Source: Eleginops maclovinus (Eukaryota > Chordata > Actinopteri > Perciformes > Eleginopidae). Taken from it: a stretch of 64,000 nt of DNA. The notes under the pieces were generated by a model. The model was given only the letters and a program-made list of their open reading frames with translations, ran no database searches and was not told where the DNA came from. The stretch spans positions 22,124,518 through 22,188,517 of the forward strand of contig NC_086355.1 of the NCBI RefSeq assembly GCF_036324505.1, in the 5' to 3' direction. A program made the position numbers and the translations under genes. Below are positions 14,001 to 29,078 of this stretch, in pieces. Position 1 is the stretch's first letter. Each line of letters opens with the position of its first letter.

Positions 14001-14724
14001 GGTCCCAAAGGACCGCTGCAGAATGGGGACAGGATGGATCTCAATGGTCTATTCAAATACTCTCCTCTTTCATCCCCTATTCAGCTGGGAAAAGAGGAGA
14101 GCTGCATGCTATGTTGTATATTTGAGCCAGGAATGTTCTTTCATATCTGCACAAATTAGGGAATAGCACTCGCAGTGTTTTAAGACAAATGTCGAGACCA
14201 CGGTCACAATGCTTTTAGTGTGGACACAAACACAGTCCTTCACTGACCACACCGCTGCTCAGAGGGCACACGAGTGCACAAACAGCCCCTTACCGTGAGC
14301 GGGAATGCGCGGCAGATTGAATTGTACAAGAGAAAGCAAAAATAGCTGTGTGTCCCCACCACCTAGAGCGAGACAGAGGCAGCGGGAGAGGTTGAGAAAG
14401 AGGGACTGAGGGGAGGAAAGCAGGGGATCCATTTAATTCAACACTGTGTTAAGGTGAAAGTGTTTTTCTCCTTGCATGGAACCTGGTTTAAATGTTTCTC
14501 TAGTGTAAAAACATTGCAGAGTTGGCCTCCTGTTTGCACACCCTCCTATTCTCCTTCATAATATCTCTCTCATTCAAATGTGTCACCGTGCCAAGGCCCC
14601 CCACGGCCGGGGTCCCAACCCTCAACCCAACCCCCGACAAGTGGACCACCCAATAGATCCCCAGCTTCATTTGATCAGGATTTCCCAATGGTACAGGGCT
14701 GAAGTAAGACCATTTGAATTAGCC
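11046..14724. other. No gene seen
   Basis: 3.7 kb with no supported gene or repeat. The 124-aa frame at 11973-12347 and the 105-aa frame at 13442-13759 lack recognisable domains and are probably chance frames. GC rises modestly around 14,200-14,440. Confidence 0.4.
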
Positions 14725-15440
14725 AGCAAACTGTACACAATCACAACAAAAGCATTGAAGTGCATCATCAAACTGACTCAGCACTATTTGCATTCTCTTA
14801 ATTCTACAATGGCCAAAATAATGCAATTTAAGTTTGCAAGTTTTAAGAATTGCATGGCAAGAGTTCTGCAAACATGTGCATAGAAGTGAGAGAGGGCCTA
14901 TGCTGATCAATCCCGATCCACAAAATATATGTTACATGTGCATTTTACTTGCAGAATTGTGTCACATGCATTGCACTTTTTAATTTATTTGTATGTCTTA
15001 AAGTTGCATGTTGCACTGTTGCAGGAGCCTGGGACTCCAATTGCCAAACACTGCAACTGATCCTACAACAACCTTGGAATCCCTTTGACATGATTGATGT
15101 AAATAGCTTTATCGATGTGGTACAAAATTGCAAACAAATCATCAAGCTGATTCAGTCAATAATGCACTACTAAGGCGTAAATGACACCATTTAAGTTTTA
15201 AGTTATTGGATTTGCAAGGTAAAAGTTCTGCTAACTTTGCACAGAAATGACAGAAGTCCTGTGCTGACAGTTTCAAAACAATCCTGATCCAGACTGTGCA
15301 TAGTTTACTTATTCCTGCATTTTACTTTTGCACCACTGTGTCCCATGTGTTGCACTTTCGTTTTATGTCTTAAATAGGATGTATGTTGCACTTTGGAGGA
15401 GCCTGGGACCCCCATTGCCAAGTACCACAACTATGCTTAT
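14725..15440 (+). repeat. Diverged tandem duplication, 362-374 bp period
   Basis: Two head-to-tail copies (about 14725-15075 and 15105-15440) share ordered landmarks: CAATTTAAGTTTGCAAG-like, GTTCTGC, TGTGCATA/TGCATTTTACTT, GTGTCACATG/GTGTCCCATG, TTGCACTTT, TATGTCTTAAA, ATGTTGCACT, GGAGCCTGGGAC and ATTGCCAA. The offset is 362 bp at GTTCTGC and 374 bp at GCCTGGGA. Chance frames of 60-100 codons run through both copies with no shared domain. Confidence 0.75.
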
Positions 15441-15595
15441 CTTGAAATCCTTTAAAAGAGCTCTAAAAATCTTAACTGTGATTGAAAAGGAGCCTCACCC
15501 AGAACATGCAGGACAGGCAGACCCAGGTGCGTGCCGGTCCGGCCAAAGCTACAGGCAGGCTGAGGGAAACAGACGGCATGATGACGGCAGGAGTG

Positions 15596-15597
<2 letters not shown>

Positions 15598-15675
<78 letters not shown>
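15598..15675 (+). repeat. (GCT)26 / CTG trinucleotide tract
   Basis: 78 bp of uninterrupted GCT. Read in three frames it gives poly-Ala, poly-Leu or (minus strand) poly-Ser open frames, so open length here is no evidence of coding. One plus frame has ATG codons at about 15579, 15582 and 15594 directly before the Leu run, which mimics a signal peptide; the frame stops shortly after, at 15695-15697. Confidence 0.95.
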
Positions 15676-15739
15676 ACACACCGGTGGGCTTCCTTAAGTA
15701 TAATCCAGCCAGGAGAATATTTGCCTGCTCAGCCATGAC

Positions 15740-16165
15740 TTCCCTGCATGTAAACCCTCTCTTCTTCCTCCCTCTTCCTCAGTCTAACTTCACTCTCTGA
15801 CTTGCTTCTTGTATCTCTCCTCTGAATGTGATCCTGTCTGCCTCTCCTCTGTGCTCACTCTGCCTCTCTTCCCCTCTGTCGGCGAAAGTTTCACAAAGCT
15901 TTTTTTTTTTTTCGGGGGGGGGCTGCCCCCACGGCTCCACGGCAGTAAAGGGGGAGGGGGTGTGCTGTTTATAATCCATCTCTTTTGCCCCTCCTCTCTC
16001 CCTCACTCTCTCTCATCCCACGTCTCCCTCCATCTTTACCCCTCTAAGTCTCCCCACTTTAAATTTCATTCATTCATTCCGTGATCCCCCCCCCCTCCCT
16101 GTTTGAACCGCCTCAGCATCCGTCGCACTTCACCTCCCCCTCCCTCTGTCTCTGTCTTGCAAGGT
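15740..16165 (+). repeat. Pyrimidine-rich low-complexity region
   Basis: CT-rich plus strand (TCTTCCTCCCTCTTCCTC and similar), interrupted by a T run and a G run at about 15901-15922, then C runs near 16087. There is no supported gene. Confidence 0.7.
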
Positions 16166-16679
16166 TTCCCTGTGTATGTCTGTATTGAGACCTTTTTAAT
16201 ATTTGATGAACTCCTCCTGCTTTTTTTATTATTTCTCTGACCCTGGAAAATACTGTATGATTTTGGATGTCAAAAGAGACACCTACGATTTACATTGGAA
16301 CACTGTCCTTAACTTTATTTGATGTAATTTGATGCTTTATATTTCAATTATTCTCCAGTAATGTTAACATAAACTATCACCATCTGTTAGTTTCGATACC
16401 ATTTTTTTTTTTAGAGGCATCTGTTCCCAATGTACATGATCCCCATTTAGTGAAGTTCAAAGAGGCTGATTCTAAACTTCAATAAATACTGGGGTTTTTT
16501 AGGTAATAAAACCAACCTTTCCTGATAGGACAGAAGGAAACTTCATATATTACAGCACATGCAATATCAAAAAGAGTTGAATTATCATCTCAATGTTAAA
16601 ATTTAAGGAAGACACGTACAGGCTTCCATTGTTTCTTAATATCAATTCATTTTAAGATAAAAACCAAATTCAACCATGT

Positions 16680-17195
16680 TAATCTCTCCCTGAGTAGTTT
16701 TAGACTGAGCTCCAAATCCATTCTTTGCTGATAACAAATCTATATAGTCAAACATTTGAAAAAGTTATTACTATTACACACAGAGCTCTGAGATCATTGA
16801 GGGCGGGCTTGCTAGTGGTACCCCGGCCCAGAAACAAACACGCCAATGCTGCTTTTAGTTTTTATGCGCCGCACAAATACAACAAATTTCCCGAAAACCT
16901 AAGGTCTTCACCAACCCTGAGTTCTTTTAAGTCAAGGCTAAAAACTTTTCTTTTTCCAGCTGCAGCTGAAATCATTTAACTTGTTTTATCCATACCACTC
17001 TTGCAACACCTACTGTATTTACAATGTTGATTTTTAACTATCCTGTATCTCTTTTATGCATAGTTTGTATTATTCCACTGTGTTTAACTGTTGTGTTTCA
17101 TAGTTATTTTTTCTTTCTGTCTTCTTGTTTTGTGTGAATGTTGATGTAAAGCACTTAGAGCTGTCTCTGTGTCTGAAAATGTGCTACATAACATA
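16680..17195 (+). mobile_element. 5'-truncated LINE remnant, L2-like 3' end
   Basis: The frame at 16725-16979 encodes the C-terminal tail seen at the end of fish L2-clade ORF2 proteins, with the motifs VPRPRNK, AAFSFYAPHKYNKFPENLR and FKSRLKTFLF. After the stop, the 3' UTR ends in TGTAAAGCACTTAGAGCTG and TGCTACATAAC, the usual L2-type 3' tip. Reverse transcriptase and endonuclease are absent, so the copy is dead. Clade assignment is by motif recognition; a related CR1-group LINE is possible. Confidence 0.75.
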
Positions 17196-17298
17196 GAACA
17201 TTTTTAGGGACTATTTCCAGCAGCAGATTAAAAACATTTGATACGCCAGTGGGTATTTATGAGATGAGTGTTGGATTGATTCAAAAATAAACGACAGT

Positions 17299-19241
<1,943 letters not shown>

Positions 19242-19249
19242 TTAGTAAC
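19242..19249 (+). repeat. Target-site duplication, left (TTAGTAAC)
   Basis: An 8-bp word repeated exactly at 20039-20046 and immediately flanking the element between them. Eight-base duplications are the hAT superfamily hallmark. Confidence 0.8.
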
Positions 19250-20038
19250 CAGTGTTTGGTGTAACACGTTACAAAAGTAACAGAGTTACAGTAATGTATT
19301 ACTTTTAGCTGTAACGCAGTAATATAACGCATTACTTCTGAAATTGGGTAATATAATACCCGTTACAATTCTCAGTAATGCAGTTACAACACATTTTAAC
19401 CCGAAATGATGTGGTGTTTTGTTTCTAAGAATTCACAAACATCGCGGGACATTCCGACACCAGAGAAACAACTGTGCTGGTAGAATAGTTACTCTAAGCC
19501 TGTTTACTATTGGTTAAGAGGGCTGCAGAAACAGATTTGCTGCAGGCTCGGATAAAAGAAAAGAGAAACACAGGAGTGCGCGCAGGCCGAAGCAACAGAA
19601 GGTCACTTTCTCTGAGTCTGCTGCTTGAACCCCGAGAAGTTCAGAGACTCATGGCAGAGTGTTGAAGATGTGCAGCCTCTGTCCTCTGTGGAATCAAATC
19701 CCCGTTAACACACCAATGCTAAGGTGAGCTAACGTTGAAAAGAGACTTGTTCATATACAGCAGGTTACACATGTTATTAATAACACACAGAGACGTCATG
19801 TTACCGGTATCACATATTATTTAGCCCACTTAAACGGAGCATACGTTTAATTTCAGCATACTGCCATAGTTAGCTTTAATTAATGAGCTGCAATAAACTA
19901 CATTTTAGCATTAAAGCCATACTTTTGTGGTTATTTTTGGTGAAAGTAACACAAAAGTAGTGTAACGCATTACAGTTCAGAGACAGTAATAAGTAATATG
20001 TACTGTATTACATTTTGAAAGTAACTTGCTCATCACTG
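19250..20038. mobile_element. hAT-like non-autonomous transposon (MITE), 789 bp
   Basis: The element starts with CAGTGTTTGGTGTAAC and ends, read inverted, with CAGTGATGAGCAAGTTAC, so the termini are imperfect inverted repeats beginning CAGTG. Both subterminal regions are rich in GTAAC/GTTAC and TGTAATGTATTAC-like words. A perfect 8-bp duplication TTAGTAAC flanks it. It has no transposase and would need a hAT enzyme supplied elsewhere. The middle (about 19560-19800) is less AT-rich and could be captured sequence. Confidence 0.8.
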
Positions 20039-20046
20039 TTAGTAAC
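20039..20046 (+). repeat. Target-site duplication, right (TTAGTAAC)
   Basis: Exact copy of 19242-19249, marking the right edge of the hAT-like element. Confidence 0.8.
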
Positions 20047-20410
20047 ACATATTCATCTTAATGTAGATATAGAAATATAGATGATATAAGTTTTAAAGTA
20101 CTCTGAATTTCATTAAATTAATAAACCTCTCACCTTACACAGTGAAGAGTGATTATAACTGCAGGAGGCTATTTTAGAACAACACAAAGTCACAGAATGA
20201 CCGTGCACTTCAGTGCTGTCCAGCAGGGCTTAGTTGTACTCAATTTAAAATGAAACAGTCAACACACTGCACACCATGTTCTACTCCTGCATGAAATCAT
20301 CATCCAATTCCAAGTCTGAGATAAACAGCACATGATGTGTGATTTATTTTTGGTAAACAAAATATCTTCCAAAATTCACATCAGGATTTACTGTGCAGGC
20401 AACAACAACA

Positions 20411-20505
20411 AGTTATTTGTTTCGCTTCTTTTGTATTTGGCTGCTGCAACAAAAATGTTTTCCCAGTTTGGGATAAACAAAGTATTTCTGATTTTGATTC
20501 TGAAG
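20411..20505 (+). repeat. LINE 3'-end fragment (Rex1/CR1-like)
   Basis: GCTGCTGCAACAAAAATG, then CCCAGTTTGGGATAAACAAA and a degenerate TTCTGATTTTGATTCTG tail, is the usual 3' tip of a fish Rex1/CR1-type LINE. Nothing coding remains. Confidence 0.6.
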
Positions 20506-20740
20506 ATAATTAGAAAAACAGTTAGTTTAAGAGTAAGAAGACAATAGATTCATAAATGCACATTAGATAGCCAAATGAATTAGTCAGAAATTGTTGGGAT
20601 ATTATGAGTATGAATTTCTATAATAGGTAACATTAACATTCCACTGAGGCCTTAAGGGTTTTATAATGTTAAGGTTTGTTTAATTTGTTCTGTAAACCTA
20701 AAATATATGAATAAAGTGCCTGTTTTGCTCTTCTTTTTTT

Positions 20741-21286
20741 TTAGGTTCATATTTGTATTTAGTACCTCTACTGGGACATGTCTCCATGCTTTAATGTTCA
20801 GAAAGCTCTTTATTTTTCTCATACTGCCTGTGCTGCAGCACATCTTTTCACCCTCTGTCTGAAACCAGAGCCCAGTCTGCTCTGATGGGTTAGCTGGCAG
20901 ACTGTGTCAGAAAAGAAGTATCGGAAATGCCCCGACCCTTAGCCTATCAAGTAAAATGTGTTGGAGCGTTAGCCTGTACAAGATTGTTGCCTTCGGAGAC
21001 CATTTACATGCACAAAAACCGTTATAACACACTAGAGGAAAAGGTATCACGTACAATGAATTGGAGTATTAGCCAATCAAAGTGCAAGTGTTACTTAGTG
21101 ATGTCAATATGTTCCGGAAGTAAACAAAAGACTCAATTGAAGGCGTTTCAGGCAGGGGGTGGGAGTGTTGGAGAGAAACTCCCTCTGGAGGGAACTTTGG
21201 GATTTTAGCCTTTGCAGACCATTTACATGCACCAAAACCTATATAACACAATACAGGAAAGGGAAAACACAATAGGGCCTCTTTAA
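20741..21286 (+). repeat. Dispersed repeat A, copy 2, internally duplicated
   Basis: The best right end of the family: AATAGGGCCTCTTTAA, closing on TTAA at 21283-21286. The block ACCATTTACATGCACAAAA...ATAACACACTAGAGGAAA occurs twice (about 21000-21045 and 21218-21260), so this copy carries an internal tandem duplication absent from copies 1 and 3. Confidence 0.65.
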
Positions 21287-21289
21287 AAT

Positions 21290-21495
21290 GCAAACCATGG
21301 TCTTTAACAAATTGATGCCTAAATATATAAAACCCAATGCCATTTATAAAGCAGCCCTGCCCGTGAACTAACCCAACCAAAACATTGCAGCGATAGCCAT
21401 TTATATACATCAAAATATATAAATGAATGTGTATACAAATCTTCTGATGATACATTATCAGTTTATCGCCTCATATACATGAGAGTAAAATAGAC
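21290..21495 (+). repeat. Dispersed repeat C, copy 1
   Basis: Homologous to 44345-44540. Shared words in order are AAACCATGGT, AACCCAATGCCATTTATAAA, GTATACAAAT, ATCAGTTTATCGCCTCATAT and TGAGAGTAAAATAGA. Superfamily unknown; no termini are visible. Confidence 0.6.
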
Positions 21496-21499
21496 CATG

Positions 21500-21855
21500 C
21501 ACAGTTCTACAGCTGCACAAATAATTGAAATGTTATCAATACCGCAATATGGTCTAGCGCAATATTGAAATAGCAGGAAGCTAAATATTTTTTAAAAGTT
21601 TTTAAAAAAAACATTTTTAATTTAGTATTTCAGAGCTTTCAGATAACTCGGCCTATAAATTGTATCCAATCCTGGTACAGATCTTCTATAAAATGTTTTT
21701 CAAAAATCACATACTGATCACATTATGCGTTTTTCGATGATAGCGATTATAATGATGCACACATTATCAATACCTCAAACATTGCGATCATTATCCAATG
21801 GCAATGACAGTCAAAATACTTCTAGTTATGTATTCCAAACTGGCAGCCCTACAAA
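21500..21855. repeat. Probable decayed MITE
   Basis: Repeated CAATATTG, GCGATTATAATGATG and ACATTGCGATCATTATCC, with an edge reading GGCAGCCCTAC, resemble the ATCGCGAT-rich interiors of fish hAT MITEs. Heavily diverged, so the edges are guesses. Confidence 0.3.
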
Positions 21856-23240
21856 CTTCAAACAGTAGCTGTAGCACCCACTGGTGGTCACTGAACGAAC
21901 TGCCTCCACTTTAAGAATCAGACATTTGTCAGATTAGTTATTAAATATAGGAAGGATTGCAGACATAATGAAGGGAGCAGTGTTTCTGTGTGTGTGGCCA
22001 AGGGAGGGAGGGCATTTTTTCAAGGCTAATCAGATCACTTGAGGGATTTGTTTTAGTGCCTCTTTAACCTTGACCATTTCTGTCTTTCTTTTGTAAACCA
22101 GAGCCGAGAGCGGACAGCGAGGCACTTACATAATTAGGAAGATTAAGCGGTGTCACGTCACTGTCCTTGAACCAAGAAAAGATGGGTAAACACAACAGAG
22201 TGATCAAAGCTTTAGACACTGTGACAATATTTAAAAAAAGGTTTCAACAGATGAAACACAAAAACTAGGGAAGCGAGGAAGATTATAGACGGTAAAGAGG
22301 TGGGAGAACAGATAGTAAAGCAGGCTCTGATAAGAAGACAGATAGAGGGATAGAGTGAATGTGTAAACAGAGGGTTGTGTTCTCTCATCTTGGCAGACGT
22401 CCTAGAACCTGTTAGATGGAGGGGGAGTTCACTTGTTGACAGATAGAGGAAGAACACACTCCAGCAGGCCCCCCAACACACACAAATGCACACACCCTTT
22501 ACCACCCCTGTGACTCCCATCTGTTGAAAACAATACAGACCCCGGGCCCTCCCTTTGCACAACACTCACATGTGTGTGCACGTTTTCCTCTGTTCTCTCT
22601 GCTGGGTGACTCTGAGAGGAAGGGCCGTGCAGAACACACTGACCCATGAGGACAACAACAATACTCCTGCAGAACAGGGTGTGAAGCCTTATGGATTTGA
22701 ATAGTTTGATTTTTGAAGAATAAAAGGGAACATTATTGGGGCCACTATTCTTTCAATTTCGAGATGCCTTTGGAGTAGGGAGGGTTTCCCAGAGATCACT
22801 AGATAGACTACCTACTTCTTCTGTTTATGCCAAACAACTAGCTTTTGCACAATTTCTGTTCATCAGAAAAAGAGCTGTTACGGCTGGTAAAAAAATATAA
22901 CAGAGTCTATTTTTTTTTCCAATATGACAGCTACATGAACAAGTAACAAGTAATAATGTTCAACAATAGTGAACAACAAGACATATTTTGGTTGTCTTTA
23001 AAAACCTGTTATATGAAGCTCTTATGGGTTCGCTGTACAATATACCTAAAAGGCAGCAAGCAGCAGACAGACAGACACAGTTACAAACTATCTGGGGAAC
23101 ATAGGGGAAGCAGTTAGCTGCCAGGTATTTCCCTCAGGAGTTGCGTACAGACCACACCAAGTCAATTTTGGACTTACAGTCAACAGGTGACACAACATAC
23201 AGCAGTCTTAAGTTGCTCTCTACATGATGCATAGGTAAAA
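21856..23240. other. No gene seen
   Basis: Noncoding. A 117-aa minus frame at 22212-22565 has no recognisable domain. Confidence 0.4.
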
Positions 23241-23505
23241 GTGTTTGCTAACAGGTTAGCCATTAGAGCTGCAACTTCTATGCCTCTTAATGTGTGCGTA
23301 TGTATATATGAGTCCTTATATGGATTTACAGGAGTGTATGTTTGTATATCTACATATATTTATATCTATTTATTATATATATATATATATATATATTTGT
23401 ATTTTTTCATCCGCTGGATTATAGGAAACAGTATTTTGAGCTCTCTGTCTGAACACACAAACTGAACAATTGCCAATAAAGTTGACTTTGAATCTGTGGA
23501 GGAAT
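23241..23505 (+). repeat. LINE 3'-tail-like fragment with (TA)n
   Basis: A (TA)n run at 23374-23396 is followed by TGCCAATAAAGTTGACTTTG at about 23472, the kind of 3' tip seen on fish CR1/Rex1 LINEs. It has the same family ending as the minus-strand fragment at 10935-11045. Confidence 0.45.
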
Positions 23506-25171
<1,666 letters not shown>

Positions 25172-25698
25172 CAGCCATGCTAGCAGCTATCTAAGGTACA
25201 GTAATGCTTTGAGCTAAAATACTCATAATGACAGAGGTTTGATGTTTAGCATATTAAAACTGCTTTCCCTTTGCCAATAAGCACTCTCAGAGTAACACTG
25301 GTCTATAAAACCTTCAACACTTTAGTTTAGTGAACACGCTCAGATTTGAATCTGTCGATGGTGCTAGAGGAATGGTTACGGGATTACACAATTCATCCTT
25401 AGTGGAATTCGAATAGCTGCACCAAAATGTAATTCAATCCATCCAGTAATTGTAAAGACAAAACCCCAAAGGTTAACCTCAAGGTGGCATGAGAGGAAAA
25501 GTCCAAGGAGCGGCAAAGTCATTATGTCTTAGAACATTGAAAGTCACTACAGTATTTTCTGGTAATCCACTCAAAAGTTGTTGACATATTTTAGTTTTGA
25601 ACATTGTGGTGTACCAACCAACCAACCAACCGCTGGACTGACAGACCAACAGACAAAACGTCATTGCCTTGTCTAGAGCCACTCTGCTAGCATGACTG
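25172..25698 (+). repeat. Dispersed repeat B, near full-length, 527 bp
   Basis: It starts CAGCCATGCTAGCAGCTATC and ends, read inverted, CAGTCATGCTAGCAGAGTGG, giving inverted termini of about 16 bp. Inside are TGCTTTGAGCTAAA, AACCTCAAGGTGGCATGAGA and GAGGAAAAGTCC, then CCAACCAACCAACCAACCGC close to the right end. This is a very widespread fish repeat and behaves like a non-autonomous DNA transposon. I see no convincing target-site duplication. Confidence 0.65.
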
Positions 25699-27339
25699 AA
25701 AATACGATTATTGCTCTGTATCAACCCAGAGTTAATGCAGTTCTGTTCCAAGCAATAAGCATGATTTCTCTATTACAATCAGAAAAATATGGACGTCATT
25801 TAACCCAAATAAAACCTGTAGGAGCATTGATCTTAAACTTGTGTTAAGAGAGAAAAGAAAACGTTCTAATTCACATCTAAAATTTGAACCCTACCTTGTT
25901 TTTGCTTTCCCTTTGTTTCCGAAACGGGAAGATGCAGTGGAAGAAAAATTTTGCCCAACCAAAGACTGTGGCGAGACACCAGCCTAGTCCGCCCATTCTC
26001 CCCTGAAAACCTCCTCACGTCCTCTCCTGTTTAACAGCCGTCGCTCCTTGTCTCCTACTCTTGTCTGTCCTTCAAAACCGGCGTACAGAGGTACCCTAGC
26101 AGTCCGTCCTCGAGTAACACCTTGAATAGTTGCTGATCTGATCCAAATAGTACATTTTCTTTCAATTTCTGTGACAATAAGTTATGTTTGAGGTCACTCC
26201 TAAATGCATCCTTCCCTCTGTTGTCTAGCCTCCCTACAGCATCCCTCCATCATGTCCCCTCTTTCTCTGGATGCTGCAGGGTCTTCCATTCAAAGCACGG
26301 GGAGGAAAAAGATTAGAAGCAGGGAAGACAGAAGTGGGCGGAGGTGGGGTGGGTCGGGCAGAGCCGTCTGTTAAAGAAGGAGGCACTTATAGAGATGGAA
26401 AAAGGGGGGGGGGGGGTCTGCAATTTAATGTAGAGAGGGGGGGATGGCTTGATGGGACTCTTGTAGCAGTGAGAGAACAATGAATATGAAGTGTGTCGAG
26501 TAATGGTGAATTCCCATCAATTAAAATCAAGCTCTAAACACAAATTACGAAGCAGGCACATTCCAGCTTGTGTTATGATCACCGTTTGAGATGATATCGA
26601 TAGATAAATAAAAGAAGGGGGACAAGTTCAGTAGTTTTATGATGGTTCCATGTAAGAAGAAGAGATGGAGATTGTGTTGGGGATATAAGTGGTCTCGGTG
26701 GTGTGCGGCTGCATTTGTAGCTGTCAGGGGTGGGCCTAATGAAGATTGGTCTCACACCAATCATAAATGGCTCTGGAGCCTCTGAGCCTGTATGCATTCT
26801 GGGTAATTAATATAAAGACTGAGGGGCGCATTGGTGACTCAAGCCAGCAGTTGAACTGCATGCTTACTTTCCCTTATTAGATATAGTGGCGGGCACATGC
26901 TAATCATTCTAACAACATGGAAAACTACTTCAACACTAAAGAAGAGAACAAAAACAGTTCTAAAGGCAACAGCCAGGACTTAAAGACCCCACACCACAAA
27001 AACACTGGAACTATGACTTTTTAAAAAGGTAGCTGGTACTGGTAAATGTCACGTTCTAACAGATCATGTAGCTAAACACAGAACGCTTGCTTCTTTGTTT
27101 CCTTTGGGGAGTGAGAAAAAGAAGCCCCTGAAAACGTGTTTGCATTAATCCTAAATTGCTTCCTTTTTTTTGGCAGCCTTATCCAGAACCTCCTCCAAGA
27201 ATCTTGGCATGGTGTTGAAAATGAACTATCAAGACTTGTTTGCCAACCTGAAAATAATTTAACACAGTTTATTCAAGAATACATATAGTATTTGTAAAAC
27301 TTGCCAACTGTATCTTTCACCACTTTCAGTGAATCGTTC
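25699..27339. other. No gene; poly-G patch
   Basis: Noncoding. A purine/G-rich area at about 26,290-26,450 contains a G run at about 26405-26416. Confidence 0.4.
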
Positions 27340-27510
27340 ATAGCCCTGCCGATGTGCCCTTGAGCAAGGCATCAAACCCCTAACTGCTCCCTGGCACCGA
27401 ACAAACTGGCTTCTTCACTCAGACATCTTGTGTGTTTGTATACTGTATGTAATTATGTATATGTATGATAATTTAGACCTACCTAAAGGTTCATCTTCTT
27501 AAATTGATGG
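27340..27510 (+). repeat. SINE-like 3' fragment
   Basis: CCTTGAGCAAGGCATCAAAC, then CTAACTGCTCCCTGGCACCG and a 3' end AAAGGTTCATCTTCTT, match the body and tail of the tRNA-like repeats at 57592-57930 and 33695-33893. The tRNA-like head is missing. Confidence 0.65.
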
Positions 27511-27799
27511 TGGTTTTGTCTGATTTCCCTCCACTGCTCACTGTTCCCCTCAGCAGTCAGTCAATTAGTCAATGTACGGCATGGCTAAACTTGACTCGCC
27601 GCTTTTTGGTTTTCCATTACCAAAGATTGTAAATATCAATTTTTTTTAGGTATCATCCCAAGAAAGCGACACTGATACAATAAGGTGGAGTTAAACAGTG
27701 CAGACCTCTAATTGGTCAGGTGGAGTCTTCACTTATATGACATTGGCCATCCTGCGCAAACCCTGAAATAGCAAAGATAGTAGGCTTGGGAGTCACCAG

Positions 27800-28144
27800 G
27801 GTCCCCACGATACGATACTATCGCTATTCTATGATATTGCGTAAGTATTGCGATACGATATATTGCGATATGGCGCATTTATGATTTCTTTCTCTGCTGA
27901 GCTTTGTTTGGACTAACTTCCTGCCAATCCCACTGACTTTAACCATGGCCTTGACCGCACAAGAAAAAGCTCAACACCATCTAGTGGATTGAAAAAGCAA
28001 TGGTTACAAAAAACTTTTATTTGGATTTGCAATATGAATAGTTTGTATAATAAAATATCGATACTTGGCGTCTGTGTATCGATACAATATCGCCATGCAA
28101 AGTATCGCGATACTATGCTGTATCGATGATTTCCCCCACCCCTA
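27800..28144. repeat. Decayed hAT-type MITE rich in CGATA
   Basis: Both ends are dense in ATCGATAC / CGATACGATA (left: ACGATACGATACTATCGC; right: GTATCGATACAATATCGCCA), and the right edge reads TTTCCCCCACCCCTA, i.e. TAGGGGTGGGG when inverted. That terminus and the CGATA-rich arms are typical of a common fish hAT MITE. No transposase is present and the left edge is uncertain. Confidence 0.55.
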
Positions 28145-29062
28145 AAAGATAGCGAATTAAAAACTTTATTTCAGTCAAAGATTTAAAAATATGACCGAGT
28201 GCAGACCTGTATGTTCTTTTGATTAAAGAATTCAATAAGTTTTGCCTTGAAGAGTGTGTTACAGTATTCTATGCAGTGTTGTTTAGCTACCTATCCTACA
28301 TTGAGGGTGAAAAACGATATTGGGCATTGTTGAGTTAAATCGAGCTGTTCATGCAGTTTAAATAAGTATAACTGTACTCATAAGAAAGGTCCTCACAAAT
28401 GTACCTTACATTCCATTGAGATTTCTTGATAAGAATGACGTGATGAGGCCTTTGGAGAGAATAACTAACAGTATGATCTATACAACATTCACCAAATCAT
28501 GGTGAGCTTTAGAGCAGTAAGGCAATGTTCTGTGGATAGCTCACAGACCCTTTGGGGAAGGTGAGGCTGGGTAATCAGGTTTCAGCCTCACCACTAACTA
28601 GACCACTTTGCTGCATTCCCGTTTAAGAAGATTGCACAACAATGGCAAAGTGACAGAGAAGTTCCAGAGCGAGTACAACCTCATGCGCACTTCCTGCCTC
28701 TCTGCAGTGCAAACAATGGGCCGGTTTCAAGTCTCAATCCGGCAACGTCAGGTCTGTTGTCCGTTCGAGGAAACCAGATGAGAGGGCAGGGAGGTAAGGG
28801 TCATTGTTGCTGAGAGAATAAGAGGGGAAGTGGCGGTCATGGTTTTAATGGGGGGGCTGACAGATGTTTTGGTCACATATGGTGGTAACCATCAATAACA
28901 TTCTTGAAGCATCAATAAAGAAATGCTTCAATTCTGTCTGGACTACGATTATCTCTAAGAAGGAGTTATAGTATCAATGTTTATACAGGTTTCTGTGGAA
29001 TATCAATTGAACAGTGAAAATGTCGCAGTGGACAGAGTTATACTCAATGCCATTAGCCGCAG
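28145..29062. other. No gene seen
   Basis: Unique-looking noncoding DNA. The block at about 28,640-28,860 contains ACTTCCTG and AACAATGGG words, but no conserved element can be claimed from one sequence. Confidence 0.35.
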
Positions 29063-29078
29063 CCCCCCCCCCCCCCCC
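29063..29078 (+). repeat. Poly-C (16)
   Basis: Uninterrupted run of 16 C. A second run of 19 C lies at 29348-29366. Confidence 0.95.

Noticed and set aside
15328..15738. 136-codon frame with poly-Ala
   Set aside because: Poly-Ala is one of three readings of the GCT tract; flanks have no recognisable domain or splice context.
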